This document shows, piece after piece, positions 1 to 8,366 of a stretch of DNA of 41,695 nt (positions are counted from its first letter, which is position 1; every line of letters starts with the position of its first letter). Both the position numbers and the translations under genes were made by a program. The DNA comes from Burkholderiales bacterium (GTDB lineage: Bacteria; Pseudomonadota; Gammaproteobacteria; Burkholderiales; Burkholderiaceae_C). The notes under the pieces were generated by a model. It was not told the DNA's origin. It made no database searches and saw nothing but the letters and a program-made list of their open reading frames with translations. The stretch is taken from positions 26,214 through 67,908 of the forward strand of contig JAFKGE010000045.1 in assembly GCA_017307865.1 (NCBI GenBank), given 5' to 3'.

Positions 1-1
1 G

Positions 2-280
2 GAGCCCGCCGCCGATGGGGGCGGCGCGGCCACGCCCTGGTACCGACTTGGGCTGGCCGCGGCGCGCCTGACGACCGAGCTGCTCAGCCGCGCCGGCCGT
101 GTGCTGCACGAGCGTGCCTTGCTCGACGCACTGGATCGCATGCCCGAGCTGGAGCTGTCGCCCGGCCTGCTCGTGCACTACGGCCGCCAACGGCGCCACG
201 GCTGGTCGCCGCTGCTGGTGCCGTTGGGTGTATCCATCGATGCCGCAGGCGCGGTGTCGGCTTCTCGCCAAGGAGGATGA
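2..280 (+). CDS. C-terminal end of an unrecognised protein (5' end outside window)
   Basis: This is the open frame that runs in from the left edge and stops just before the next gene. About 92 residues are visible, with a leucine/arginine-rich stretch (LLSRAGRVLHERALLDALDRM) that looks helical, followed by GLLVHYGRQRRHGWSPLLVPLG, which is likely beta-rich. I do not recognise the family. The stop codon is one base before the ATG of the following secreted protein, and that gene's strong ribosome site (AAGGAGGA) lies inside this gene's last codons, so the two are probably co-transcribed and translationally coupled. The frame was chosen because it gives a balanced, non-arginine-saturated protein; the other two forward frames read as arginine/alanine-rich shadow sequence. 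Confidence 0.6.
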   Translation, partial: EPAADGGGAATPWYRLGLAAARLTTELLSRAGRVLHERALLDALDRMPELELSPGLLVHYGRQRRHGWSPLLVPLGVSIDAAGAVSASRQGG

Positions 281-281
281 C

Positions 282-1748
282 ATGACCACCCCCAAGCCCG
301 CCATCCAGATCGCCTGCTGTGCCGCGCTGGTCCTTGCGGCCGCCAGTGCGGTGGCGCAAACGCCCAACCCGTCGTTCACCCTCATCGGCCACATCGAGCG
401 CTTCACACTCACCACGCCGGGCGACCCGTTGAGCGCCGCGACGATGACGGTGCGCGGCATCCCGGTGACGCTGCCGCGCAGCCTGCTGCTCACCATGCCG
501 GGCCAGTACCTGACGGCGCAGGACCTGTTCCGCGGCCCACAGGGCGGTGCGGTGCAGGGCGCCAGCGGCCTGGCGCTGGCCGACACGCCGGCGCCGCACG
601 TGGCCTTCGAGGCCGAACTGCAGGGCAACATCGTCGGCGACCAATACATTGCCGGCGTGGCGCGCATCAACCAGGGCGCGCTGCACATCGGCAATGGCGT
701 GATCCAGGCGATCGACGGTGCACGCGGCGAGCTGCGCGTGGGCGCGCCGGGCGCCGCTGCGGGCGCGCGCGTGCGCCTGAACGACCCCGACGGCATCTAC
801 GGCCAGGCCAATGGTGCCGGCGCCAAGGCGGCGCTGCCGCTGGACCAGCGCTTCCAGCTCGACCCGGACAATTCGCCCGTGCACGCGCGCACCGGCTTTC
901 CGGTCTGCATCCCACGCGGGGCGGGCGACGCCCAATGCCCGGCCGGCAATCGCCCGACCGCGCCGGCGGCCAAGCGTTTCACCTGCGGCGCGGCGGCGGC
1001 CGAGCCCTTGGCGCCGGCCCTGGCGGGTTGCGATGCGCGGCTGCCCGCGCCGCTGCGCGTGGGCGACCACGTGGCCTACGTCGGCATGTTGCAGGCGGAC
1101 GGGGCGGGCGGCTTCGTCGTCGCCGCGCACGGGCTGGAGGCCGAGCTGGGCATCTACACCTCGCCCGGCACCGAGCCGGTCTACGTGTACATCGAGGAGG
1201 CGCTGATGGGTACGGTCGGCGAGATCTTCCCCACGCTGCAACAGGAAGAAACCTCGCGCGTGCGCATCGTCGGCTTCAGCACCGACCCCTCGCGCCCGGT
1301 CGAGGTGCGGCTGATCGATTCCGGCCGCAACGAAACCGGCACCTCGCTCACCGGCCCGGCCGGGCTGCAGCCTTCCAACGGGGCGCAGCTCGGGCGCTTT
1401 CGCAACACCTGGCCGGCCAAGGACAACGCTCGCGCCGTGCGCCGCGACATCCTGGCGCGCGTGATCGGCAGCCCGAACGCCAAGTTGGCCAACGGCCTGA
1501 CCTCGGGCCTGTATGTGGCGCCGATCGGCGAATACATCGGCCCCGAGGCCACGCGCTTCGGCGACCTGGGCCGGCAGCCGCCCATGCCGTTCGAGAATTT
1601 CTGCTTCCTGGCCAAGGGCGGGGGCACGTTCGACAGCGCGGCCGGCACGCAGAACATGATTCGGCTGGAGCCGTTTCCCGAGTCGGGGCATGCCGACGCG
1701 CAGCCCGTGGGCGCCGGCCCCGCGCGCGCCTGCGACGCCCCCAGTTGA
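282..1748 (+). CDS. Secreted protein of unknown function (488 aa)
   Basis: The start is ATG 282, preceded by AAGGAGGA at a good distance; an upstream in-frame extension exists but reads as shadow sequence. Residues 1 to about 26 form a Sec signal peptide (hydrophobic CCAALVLAAASAVA, then AQT), so the protein is exported. The mature part opens with a beta-rich segment (GHIERFTL, MTVRGIPVTLP) and contains several cysteines around residues 210-260, which could form periplasmic disulfides. A later segment (EPVYVYIEEALMG, RVRIVGFSTDP) also looks beta-rich. I see no catalytic motif, haem site, lipobox or membrane anchor, and I do not recognise a named family. It converges with the Bug-type gene, with 17 bases between the two stop codons. 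Confidence 0.75.
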   Translation: MTTPKPAIQIACCAALVLAAASAVAQTPNPSFTLIGHIERFTLTTPGDPLSAATMTVRGIPVTLPRSLLLTMPGQYLTAQDLFRGPQGGAVQGASGLALADTPAPHVAFEAELQGNIVGDQYIAGVARINQGALHIGNGVIQAIDGARGELRVGAPGAAAGARVRLNDPDGIYGQANGAGAKAALPLDQRFQLDPDNSPVHARTGFPVCIPRGAGDAQCPAGNRPTAPAAKRFTCGAAAAEPLAPALAGCDARLPAPLRVGDHVAYVGMLQADGAGGFVVAAHGLEAELGIYTSPGTEPVYVYIEEALMGTVGEIFPTLQQEETSRVRIVGFSTDPSRPVEVRLIDSGRNETGTSLTGPAGLQPSNGAQLGRFRNTWPAKDNARAVRRDILARVIGSPNAKLANGLTSGLYVAPIGEYIGPEATRFGDLGRQPPMPFENFCFLAKGGGTFDSAAGTQNMIRLEPFPESGHADAQPVGAGPARACDAPS

Positions 1749-1766
1749 ATCAGCTGGCCCGCCGGT

Positions 1767-2768
1767 TCACTGCACGCGGATGTTCTGCGCGCGAATGATG
1801 GCGCCCAGCGTTTGCGTGTCGGCCTTGATGCGGCTGGCCAGCCCCTCGGGCGCCGAGCCCACGGCCTGCCAGCCCTGCTGGAACAGTTGCGCGCGCATCT
1901 CGGGCGTGCGCACGATGGCGCCCAGCAGCTCGGCCAGCTTGGCGACGTGGGTCGGCGGCATGCTGGCGGGGGCCACCACGGCGTTCCAGATCTCGAGGTT
2001 GAAGTTCTTCACGCCGGCGTCGGCCAAGCTGGGCAGCTCGGGCACCAGCGGGCTGCGCCCGGCGCTGGTCACGCCGATGCCGCGCAGCTTGCCGGCGGCG
2101 ATCTGGGTCTGCGCCAGCGCCGGCGGCAGCATGGACAGCTGCAGCTCGCCGCGCACCAGGCCGCTGAACACCTGCGAGTAGCCAGGGTAGGGCACATGCA
2201 CCGGGGCGATGCCGGTGCGCGCCTTCAGCAGCTCCATGCCCAGGTGGCCCACGGTGCCGACGCCGGGCGAGCCGTAGCTCCAGGCGTTGCCGGCCTTGCG
2301 CGCGGCGTCCAGGAAGGTGCGCGCGTCGGCGCCCGGCCCCTTCACGGGCGCCACCAGCACCAGCGGCGCCACGCCGATCAGGCTGATGGGCGCGAAGTCG
2401 GTCGCCGGGTCGTAGCGCAGCGCGGGGTTGAGCAGCTTGGCGATGGTCAGGTTGCCGTTGATCATCAGGCCGATGGTGTCGCCATCGCGCGCCTTGGCCA
2501 CGGCATCGGCGCCGATGTTGCCGCCGGCGCCCACCTTGTTCTCGACGATCACCGGCTGGCCCAGCGCCTTGGCCAGCGGCTCGGCCAGGGCGCGCGCCGT
2601 CAGGTCGGGCGAGGAGCCGGCTGGAAAGCCGACGATCAGGTGCAGCGGACGGTCGGGCCAGACGGCGGCGGACTGGGCGCGCGCCTGCGGCAGCACGGCC
2701 AGGCCGGCCAGCAGGGCAGCGCCCGCCAAGGCGGCGCGGCGGCGGAGGCGGAGGGTGGAAACACTCAT
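1767..2768 (-). CDS. Bug/TctC-family tricarboxylate-type solute-binding protein
   Basis: Periplasmic binding protein of the Bug (TctC) family, which captures small carboxylates or related compounds for tripartite tricarboxylate (TTT) carriers or for signalling. The 333-residue length is normal. Residues 1 to about 31 are a signal peptide with a twin-arginine-like RLRRRAALAGAALLAG, ending ARA-QS. The family hallmarks are WPDRPLHLIVGFPAGSSPD near the mature N-terminus, then QPVIVENKVGAGGNIG, YDPATDFAPISL and YGSPGVGTVGHL. No TctA/TctB permease genes are nearby, so it is an orphan, as is common in betaproteobacteria. I chose the ATG at 2768 because it gives a proper signal peptide; a longer frame upstream runs into the dispersed repeat at 2781-2842. 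No clear Shine-Dalgarno precedes it. The ligand cannot be told from sequence. Confidence 0.92.
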   Translation of the reverse strand: MSVSTLRLRRRAALAGAALLAGLAVLPQARAQSAAVWPDRPLHLIVGFPAGSSPDLTARALAEPLAKALGQPVIVENKVGAGGNIGADAVAKARDGDTIGLMINGNLTIAKLLNPALRYDPATDFAPISLIGVAPLVLVAPVKGPGADARTFLDAARKAGNAWSYGSPGVGTVGHLGMELLKARTGIAPVHVPYPGYSQVFSGLVRGELQLSMLPPALAQTQIAAGKLRGIGVTSAGRSPLVPELPSLADAGVKNFNLEIWNAVVAPASMPPTHVAKLAELLGAIVRTPEMRAQLFQQGWQAVGSAPEGLASRIKADTQTLGAIIRAQNIRVQ

Positions 2769-2780
2769 GGGGTCGATTGG

Positions 2781-2842
2781 AAAACTATGAAACTGATAGC
2801 TGTTCGCGCTTGCTGCATGCCGGCCAGAGGCCAATTCAATGC
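2781..2842 (-). repeat. Dispersed intergenic repeat, copy A
   Basis: Read on the minus strand this shows the family pattern: TTGAATTGGCCT, a GCGC-containing centre with CAAGCGC, then CAGCTATCA. It lies between the rpoH terminator and the start of the Bug-type gene, ending about 13 bases from that start codon. The central hairpin is weaker here than in copy C. Confidence 0.75.
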
Positions 2843-2874
2843 AAAAAGCCCTGCCGCCATGATAGCGACAGGGC
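2843..2874 (-). terminator. Rho-independent terminator of rpoH
   Basis: On the minus strand GCCCTGTCGC pairs with GCGGCAGGGC (one mismatch) around a 7-base loop and is followed by TTTTT. It begins 22 bases downstream of the rpoH stop codon, which fits a factor-independent terminator that isolates rpoH from the Bug-type gene. Confidence 0.85.
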
Positions 2875-2896
2875 CGTGGGCGGGACGGGCGCCGGT

Positions 2897-3841
<945 letters not shown>

Positions 3842-3870
3842 CCTTGAATATCCTTTCATCCTGATCGGGT

Positions 3871-3900
3871 ATTTTAGCACTCGATTGGACTGAGTGCCAA
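3871..3900 (-). promoter_or_regulatory. rpoH promoter overlapped by a CIRCE (HrcA) operator
   Basis: The inverted repeat TTAGCACTC-N9-GAGTGCCAA spans 3874-3900 and differs at one base from the CIRCE consensus TTAGCACTC-N9-GAGTGCTAA, the operator of the heat-shock repressor HrcA. On the minus strand the same bases contain a sigma-70-like promoter: TTGGCA at 3900-3895 and TAAAAT at 3876-3871, with an 18-base spacer. HrcA bound here would sit directly on the promoter. The predicted start site is only some 20-25 bases from the rpoH ATG. hrcA itself is not in the window. Confidence 0.88.
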
Positions 3901-3975
3901 GGCGCGAGTTCCCGCCATCGTGTCCCCCGACGGCGCCGCCGGGCCCGCCGCAGGCTCGGCGCCTGGGCGACGGCC

Positions 3976-3981
3976 TAAAAT
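3976..3981 (+). promoter_or_regulatory. Possible -10 element of xseB-ispA-dxs
   Basis: TAAAAT lies 17 bases before the xseB ATG in the rpoH/xseB divergent region. No good -35 hexamer is visible at 16-18 bases upstream, so this is only a candidate. If used, the mRNA would have a leader of about ten bases and little room for a ribosome site. Confidence 0.25.
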
Positions 3982-3998
3982 ACGCCCTTCGCCCCGCC

Positions 3999-4235
3999 AT
4001 GACCAAGAAGCCCTCACCGCCTTCCGCCGCCCCCGCCAGCTACGGCGACGCCGTGCAGCAGCTGGAACAATTGCTGTCCCGGCTCGAATCCGGCCAGCTG
4101 CCGCTGGAAGAGTTGCTGGGCCAGTACCAGCGCGGCGCCGAGCTGCTGCGCTACTGCCGCGAGCGCCTGCAGGTGCTGGAGGAGCAGGTCAAGGTGCTGG
4201 ACGAGCAGGGCGGCGTGCATGGACTCGATGCCTGA
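3999..4235 (+). CDS. xseB: Exodeoxyribonuclease VII small subunit
   Basis: Small, helical subunit of exonuclease VII, which degrades single-stranded DNA together with several copies per XseA large subunit in the cytoplasm. The 78-residue product has the family core SYGDAVQQLEQLLSRLESG followed by LPLEELLGQYQRGAELLRYCRERL and a C-terminal helix LEEQVKVLDE. The length is typical. A longer upstream frame exists, but the ATG at 3999 matches the family N-terminus. xseA is not nearby, which is usual. Its 3' end overlaps the start of ispA, so the two are translationally coupled, and it heads the xseB-ispA-dxs operon that is common in proteobacteria. Confidence 0.95.
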   Translation: MTKKPSPPSAAPASYGDAVQQLEQLLSRLESGQLPLEELLGQYQRGAELLRYCRERLQVLEEQVKVLDEQGGVHGLDA

Positions 4236-5133
4236 CATGGCGGTGCTGGACTTTTCAGCCTGGGCGCAGGCCCGGCGGCAAGGCGTCGAAGCCGCGCTGG
4301 CCGGCTGGGTGCCGCCCGACGCACCGGCCGGCTTGGGCGCGGCCATGCGCTACGCCGTGCTTGACGGTGGCAAGCGCCTGCGCGCGCTGCTGGTGTTGGC
4401 CGCCAGCGAGGCGGTGCACGGCAACCCCGACGCGGCCTTGCGCGCCGCCTGCGCGGTCGAGCTGATCCACGCCTATTCATTGGTGCACGACGACCTGCCC
4501 TGCATGGACGACGACGTGTTGCGCCGCGGCAAGCCCACGGTGCACGTCAAGTTCGGCGAGGCCCAGGCCCTGTTGGCGGGCGACGCGCTGCAGGCGCTGG
4601 CCTTCGAGTGCCTGCTGCCCGAGGGGCCGGCCGTGCCCGCGGCCATGCAGGCCGCTCTGGCGCGCCTGCTGGCGCGCGCCGCGGGCGCGCAGGGCATGGC
4701 GGGCGGGCAGGCGATCGACTTGGCCAGCGTCGGCAAGCCCTTGACCGAGTCCCAGCTGCGCCACATGCACCAGCTCAAGACCGGAGCGCTGCTGCAGGCC
4801 AGCGTGCTCATGGGCGCCGCCTGCGCGCCGCAGGCTCTGGGCGGCCGTGCCCAGGCCGCGCTGCACTCCTTCGGCGCCGCGCTGGGCCTGGCCTTTCAGG
4901 TGGTCGACGACATCCTGGACGTGACCGCCGATTCCGCCGCCCTGGGCAAGACCGCCGGCAAGGACGCCCAGGCCGACAAACCCACCTATGTGTCGCTGCT
5001 GGGCCTGGCGCCGGCGCGCGCGCTGGCCGAGCGCCTGCGCCAGCAGGCACAGGACGCCCTGGGCGCCAGCGGCCTGCCCGACGTGGCGGCCCTGCGCGCC
5101 CTGGCCGACCAGGTGGTGCAACGCACGCATTGA
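4219..5133 (+). CDS. ispA: Farnesyl diphosphate synthase (polyprenyl synthetase)
   Basis: Condenses isopentenyl diphosphate with dimethylallyl and geranyl diphosphate to make farnesyl diphosphate, the precursor of quinones, undecaprenyl carrier and other isoprenoids. The 304-residue protein has the first aspartate-rich motif DDLPCMDDD at 91-99, the second motif DDILD at 230-234, the GGKRLR substrate-binding segment at 50-55 and the KTGALL segment at about 187-192. All expected metal-binding aspartates are present. The start could be ATG 4219 or ATG 4228, both overlapping the end of xseB; the choice changes only three residues. dxs follows after two bases, which links farnesyl diphosphate synthesis to the first step of the methylerythritol phosphate pathway in one transcript. 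Confidence 0.95.
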   Translation: MDSMPDMAVLDFSAWAQARRQGVEAALAGWVPPDAPAGLGAAMRYAVLDGGKRLRALLVLAASEAVHGNPDAALRAACAVELIHAYSLVHDDLPCMDDDVLRRGKPTVHVKFGEAQALLAGDALQALAFECLLPEGPAVPAAMQAALARLLARAAGAQGMAGGQAIDLASVGKPLTESQLRHMHQLKTGALLQASVLMGAACAPQALGGRAQAALHSFGAALGLAFQVVDDILDVTADSAALGKTAGKDAQADKPTYVSLLGLAPARALAERLRQQAQDALGASGLPDVAALRALADQVVQRTH

Positions 5134-5135
5134 CC

Positions 5136-7052
5136 ATGGCCAGCGACTTTCCCCTGCTCGACACCATTGCCGACCCGGCCGCGCTGCGGCGCCTGCCGCG
5201 CGCCCAGCTGCAGCGGCTGGCCGACGAACTGCGCGAGTGCGTGCTGACCAACGTCGCGCGCACCGGCGGGCACCTCAGCTCCAACCTGGGCACGGTGGAG
5301 CTCACCATCGCGCTGCACACCGTCTTCAACACGCCCGAGGACCGGCTGGTGTGGGACGTGGGCCACCAGACCTATCCGCACAAGATCTTGACCGGCCGGC
5401 GCGAGCGCATGCCCAGCCTGCGCCAGCTGGGCGGCATGTCGGGTTTTCCGCGCCGCGACGAGAGCGAATACGACACCTTCGGCACCGCGCACTCGTCCAC
5501 CAGCATCTCGGCGGCGCTGGGCATGGCGCTGGCCGCGCGGCAAAAGGGCGAGGACCGCAAGGTGGTGGCCATCATCGGCGACGGCGCCATGACCGCCGGC
5601 ATGGCCTTCGAGGCGCTCAACAACGCCGGCGTCGAGCGTGACGCGCGCCTGCTGGTCATCCTCAACGACAACGACATGTCGATCAGCCCGCCGGTGGGCG
5701 CGCTCAACCGCTACCTGGCGCAGTTGATGAGTGGCGGCTTCTACGCCGCCGCCAAGAGCGTCGGCAAGACCGTGCTGGGCCCCGTGCCGCCGCTGTTCGA
5801 GCTGGCCAAGCGGCTGGAGCAGCAGGCCAAGGGCATGGTGGTGCCGGCCACGCTGTTCGAGAAGTTCGGCTTCAACTACATCGGCCCGATCGACGGGCAC
5901 GACCTGGACGCGCTGATCCCCACGCTGGAAAACATCCGCGGCCTGATGCAGGACAAGGCCGGCCCGCAGTTTCTGCACGTGGTCACCCGAAAGGGCCAGG
6001 GCTACAAGCTGGCCGAGGCCGACCCCGTGGCCTACCACGGCCCCGGCAAGTTCGACCCGGCCGTCGGCCTGGTGCCGCCGGCCAAGCCCGCCAAGCAGAC
6101 CTTCACCCAGGTGTTCGGCCAGTGGCTGTGCGACATGGCCGCGCAGGACAAGCGCCTGGTCGGCATCACCCCCGCCATGCGCGAGGGCTCGGGCCTGGTG
6201 GAGTTTCAAAAGCGCTTCCCGGAGCGCTACTACGACGTCGGCATCGCCGAGCAGCACGCCGTGACCTTTGCCGCCGGCCTGGCCTGCGAGGGGCTCAAGC
6301 CCGTGGTGGCCATTTATTCCACCTTCCTGCAGCGCGGCTACGACCAGCTCATCCACGACGTGGCGATCCAGAAGCTGCCGGTGGTCTTTGCGCTCGACCG
6401 CGCCGGCCTGGTCGGCGCCGACGGCGCCACACACGCCGGCAACTACGACATCGCCTACCTGCGCTGCATCCCCAACGTCAGCCTGGCCTGCCCGGCCGAC
6501 GAGCGCGAATGCCGCCAGCTGCTCAGCACCGCCTTCGAGCAGGACCACCCGGTGGCCGTGCGTTACCCGCGCGGCGCCGGCGTGGGCGTGGCGCCGCTGG
6601 CCGACCTGAGCGGCCTGCCCTTCGGCAAGGGCGAAGTGCGCCGCAGCGGCCAGCGCGTCGCCATCCTGGCCTTCGGCACCCTGCTGTACCCGGCGCTGGA
6701 AGCGGCCGAGCGGCTGAACGCCACCGTCGTCAACATGCGCTGGGCCAAGCCGCTCGACCTCGATCTGCTTCGGCAGGTGGCCGCCGGCCACGAGGCCCTG
6801 GTGACGCTGGAAGAGGGCGCCGTCATGGGCGGGGCCGGCAGCGCCGTGGCCGAGGCGCTGGCCGACGCCGGCCTGGTCCTGCCGCTGCTGCAGCTGGGCC
6901 TGCCCGACCGCTTCATCGAGCATGGCGACCCGGCGCGCCTGCTGGCGCTCGAGGGGCTGGACGCCGCGGGCATCGAGCGCTCGATCCGCCGGCGCTTCGG
7001 CGCCCTGGTGGGCGCGGCGGCCGAATTGCGCGCCGTCTCCGGCCAGAACTGA
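5136..7052 (+). CDS. dxs: 1-deoxy-D-xylulose-5-phosphate synthase
   Basis: Thiamine-diphosphate enzyme that joins pyruvate and glyceraldehyde 3-phosphate, the entry step of the methylerythritol phosphate pathway; the product also feeds thiamine and pyridoxal synthesis. The 638-residue length is normal. Visible features are [14 protein letters not shown] near residue 44, [14 protein letters not shown] (His119), the cofactor motif [18 protein letters not shown] from residue 148, the [13 protein letters not shown] segment carrying the conserved catalytic glutamate, and the C-terminal transketolase domain with [16 protein letters not shown]. The start codon follows the ispA stop by two bases and has no clear ribosome site, so translation probably depends on ribosomes finishing ispA. 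It is the last gene of the operon. Confidence 0.97.
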   Translation: MASDFPLLDTIADPAALRRLPRAQLQRLADELRECVLTNVARTGGHLSSNLGTVELTIALHTVFNTPEDRLVWDVGHQTYPHKILTGRRERMPSLRQLGGMSGFPRRDESEYDTFGTAHSSTSISAALGMALAARQKGEDRKVVAIIGDGAMTAGMAFEALNNAGVERDARLLVILNDNDMSISPPVGALNRYLAQLMSGGFYAAAKSVGKTVLGPVPPLFELAKRLEQQAKGMVVPATLFEKFGFNYIGPIDGHDLDALIPTLENIRGLMQDKAGPQFLHVVTRKGQGYKLAEADPVAYHGPGKFDPAVGLVPPAKPAKQTFTQVFGQWLCDMAAQDKRLVGITPAMREGSGLVEFQKRFPERYYDVGIAEQHAVTFAAGLACEGLKPVVAIYSTFLQRGYDQLIHDVAIQKLPVVFALDRAGLVGADGATHAGNYDIAYLRCIPNVSLACPADERECRQLLSTAFEQDHPVAVRYPRGAGVGVAPLADLSGLPFGKGEVRRSGQRVAILAFGTLLYPALEAAERLNATVVNMRWAKPLDLDLLRQVAAGHEALVTLEEGAVMGGAGSAVAEALADAGLVLPLLQLGLPDRFIEHGDPARLLALEGLDAAGIERSIRRRFGALVGAAAELRAVSGQN

Positions 7053-7184
7053 CATTCGGGCCAGGGTTCCGGCGCCGTCGAGGCACGTGCGGCTGGGTAT
7101 AGTCCCGGATGCGCGGGGCGCACATTTGAATACACTCGAAGCCCCAACGCGGATTTTCGCATCCCTCAACCTGGAGAGAAATTT

Positions 7185-8267
7185 ATGGATCGTCGTTCCC
7201 TGATCAAGCACACGGGCATCGCCGGTGTCCTGGCCGCCGGCATCGCGCCGGCGGTGCACGCGCAGGCCGCCGTGCGCTGGCGCCTGGCCACCAGCTTCCC
7301 CAAGGCGCTGGAGACGCTGCACGGCTGCGCCGTCAAGTTCTCCGACACCGTCAAGGCGCTGTCCAGCGGCAAGTTCGAGGTGTCGGTGCACGCGGCGGGC
7401 GAGCTGATCCCGGCCTTCGGCATCGTCGACGCGCTGGCCGACGACTCGATCGAGATGGGCGAGACCGCGGCCTACTACTACACCGGCAAGGACCCGTCCT
7501 TCGCCTTCGGCTGCGCGGTGCCCTTCGGCTTCACCGCGCAGGAAAACCAGGCCTGGAAGCTGCATGGCAACGGCCACAAGCTGATGGACGAGCTGTACGG
7601 CAAGTACAACTTCTTTGGCATCAGCGCCCTGAACACCGGCACGCAGATGGGCGGCTGGTATCGCAAGGAAATGAACAAGCCCGATGACTTCAAGGGCCTG
7701 AAGATGCGCCTGGGCGGCGGCGTGTTCGGCGAGTCCATGGCCAAGCTGGGCGTGGTGGCGCAGAACATGCCGGGCGGCGATGTGTACCAGGCGCTGGAAA
7801 AGGGCACGCTGGACGCGGCCGAGTTCGTCGGCCCCTACGACGACGAGAAGATGGGCTGGAACAAGGTTGCCAAGTACTACTACTACGGCGGCTGGTGGGA
7901 GGGCGGCGCCGACCTGGAGTTCTTCATCAACAAGAAGGCCTTTGCCAAGCTCTCGGCCGAGAACCAGGCCATCGTGCGCGCCGCGGCCGACGTGGCCTAC
8001 AACGACGGCACGTCCAAGTACCTGTACCTGAACCCGACCTCGCTCAAGCGCCTGGTGGCCAGTGGCACCCAGCTCAAGCGCTTCCCCAAGGTGGTGGTCG
8101 AGGCCGGCTTCAAGGCGGCGCAGGAGGTCTACGCCGAGCACAGCGCCAAGGACCCCTTCTTCAAGAAGGTGTTCGAGGACATGCGCGCCTTCCAGCGCGA
8201 CCAGATCCTCTGGAACCGCGTCTCCGAGCTGGTCTTCACGCAGGACATGGCCTCGCTGAAGATCTGA
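7185..8267 (+). CDS. TRAP transporter solute-binding protein (DctP family)
   Basis: Periplasmic binding protein of a tripartite ATP-independent (TRAP) transporter. The 360-residue precursor starts with a twin-arginine-type signal (DRRSLIKHTG, then a hydrophobic run ending VHAQA), so the folded protein may be exported by Tat. The mature part, RWRLATSFPKALETLHGCAVKFSDTV, and the aromatic AKYYYYGGWWEGG segment resemble the keto-acid-binding (TakP-like) branch of the family; that ligand class is inference. A GGAGAG ribosome site precedes ATG 7185. Unusually, the partner permease genes lie on the opposite strand and point towards it (8367-10829), so this gene has its own promoter within 7053-7184 and shares a bidirectional terminator with them. 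Confidence 0.93.
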   Translation: MDRRSLIKHTGIAGVLAAGIAPAVHAQAAVRWRLATSFPKALETLHGCAVKFSDTVKALSSGKFEVSVHAAGELIPAFGIVDALADDSIEMGETAAYYYTGKDPSFAFGCAVPFGFTAQENQAWKLHGNGHKLMDELYGKYNFFGISALNTGTQMGGWYRKEMNKPDDFKGLKMRLGGGVFGESMAKLGVVAQNMPGGDVYQALEKGTLDAAEFVGPYDDEKMGWNKVAKYYYYGGWWEGGADLEFFINKKAFAKLSAENQAIVRAAADVAYNDGTSKYLYLNPTSLKRLVASGTQLKRFPKVVVEAGFKAAQEVYAEHSAKDPFFKKVFEDMRAFQRDQILWNRVSELVFTQDMASLKI

Positions 8268-8313
8268 TCTTCGCGCCCTGCGCGCGCCGGCTGCCCGGCG
8301 CGGCGCCCCAACA

Positions 8314-8343
8314 AAAAACCGCAGCCCTCGGGCTGCGGTTTTT
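8314..8343. terminator. Bidirectional rho-independent terminator between dctP and dctM
   Basis: AAAAACCGCAGCCC pairs perfectly with GGGCTGCGGTTTTT around a very short loop. A-tract and T-tract flank the stem, so it can end transcription from both sides: the binding-protein gene from the left and the permease genes from the right. Confidence 0.93.
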
Positions 8344-8366
8344 CGTTGTGCCGGCGATGTGCCGCG

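Noticed and set aside
4986-8141. Open frame of 1051 codons on the minus strand across dxs and the TRAP binding-protein gene
   Set aside because: It is antisense to two clear genes and reads as histidine-, glycine-, arginine- and glutamine-rich sequence without any domain; long antisense frames are expected at this GC content.
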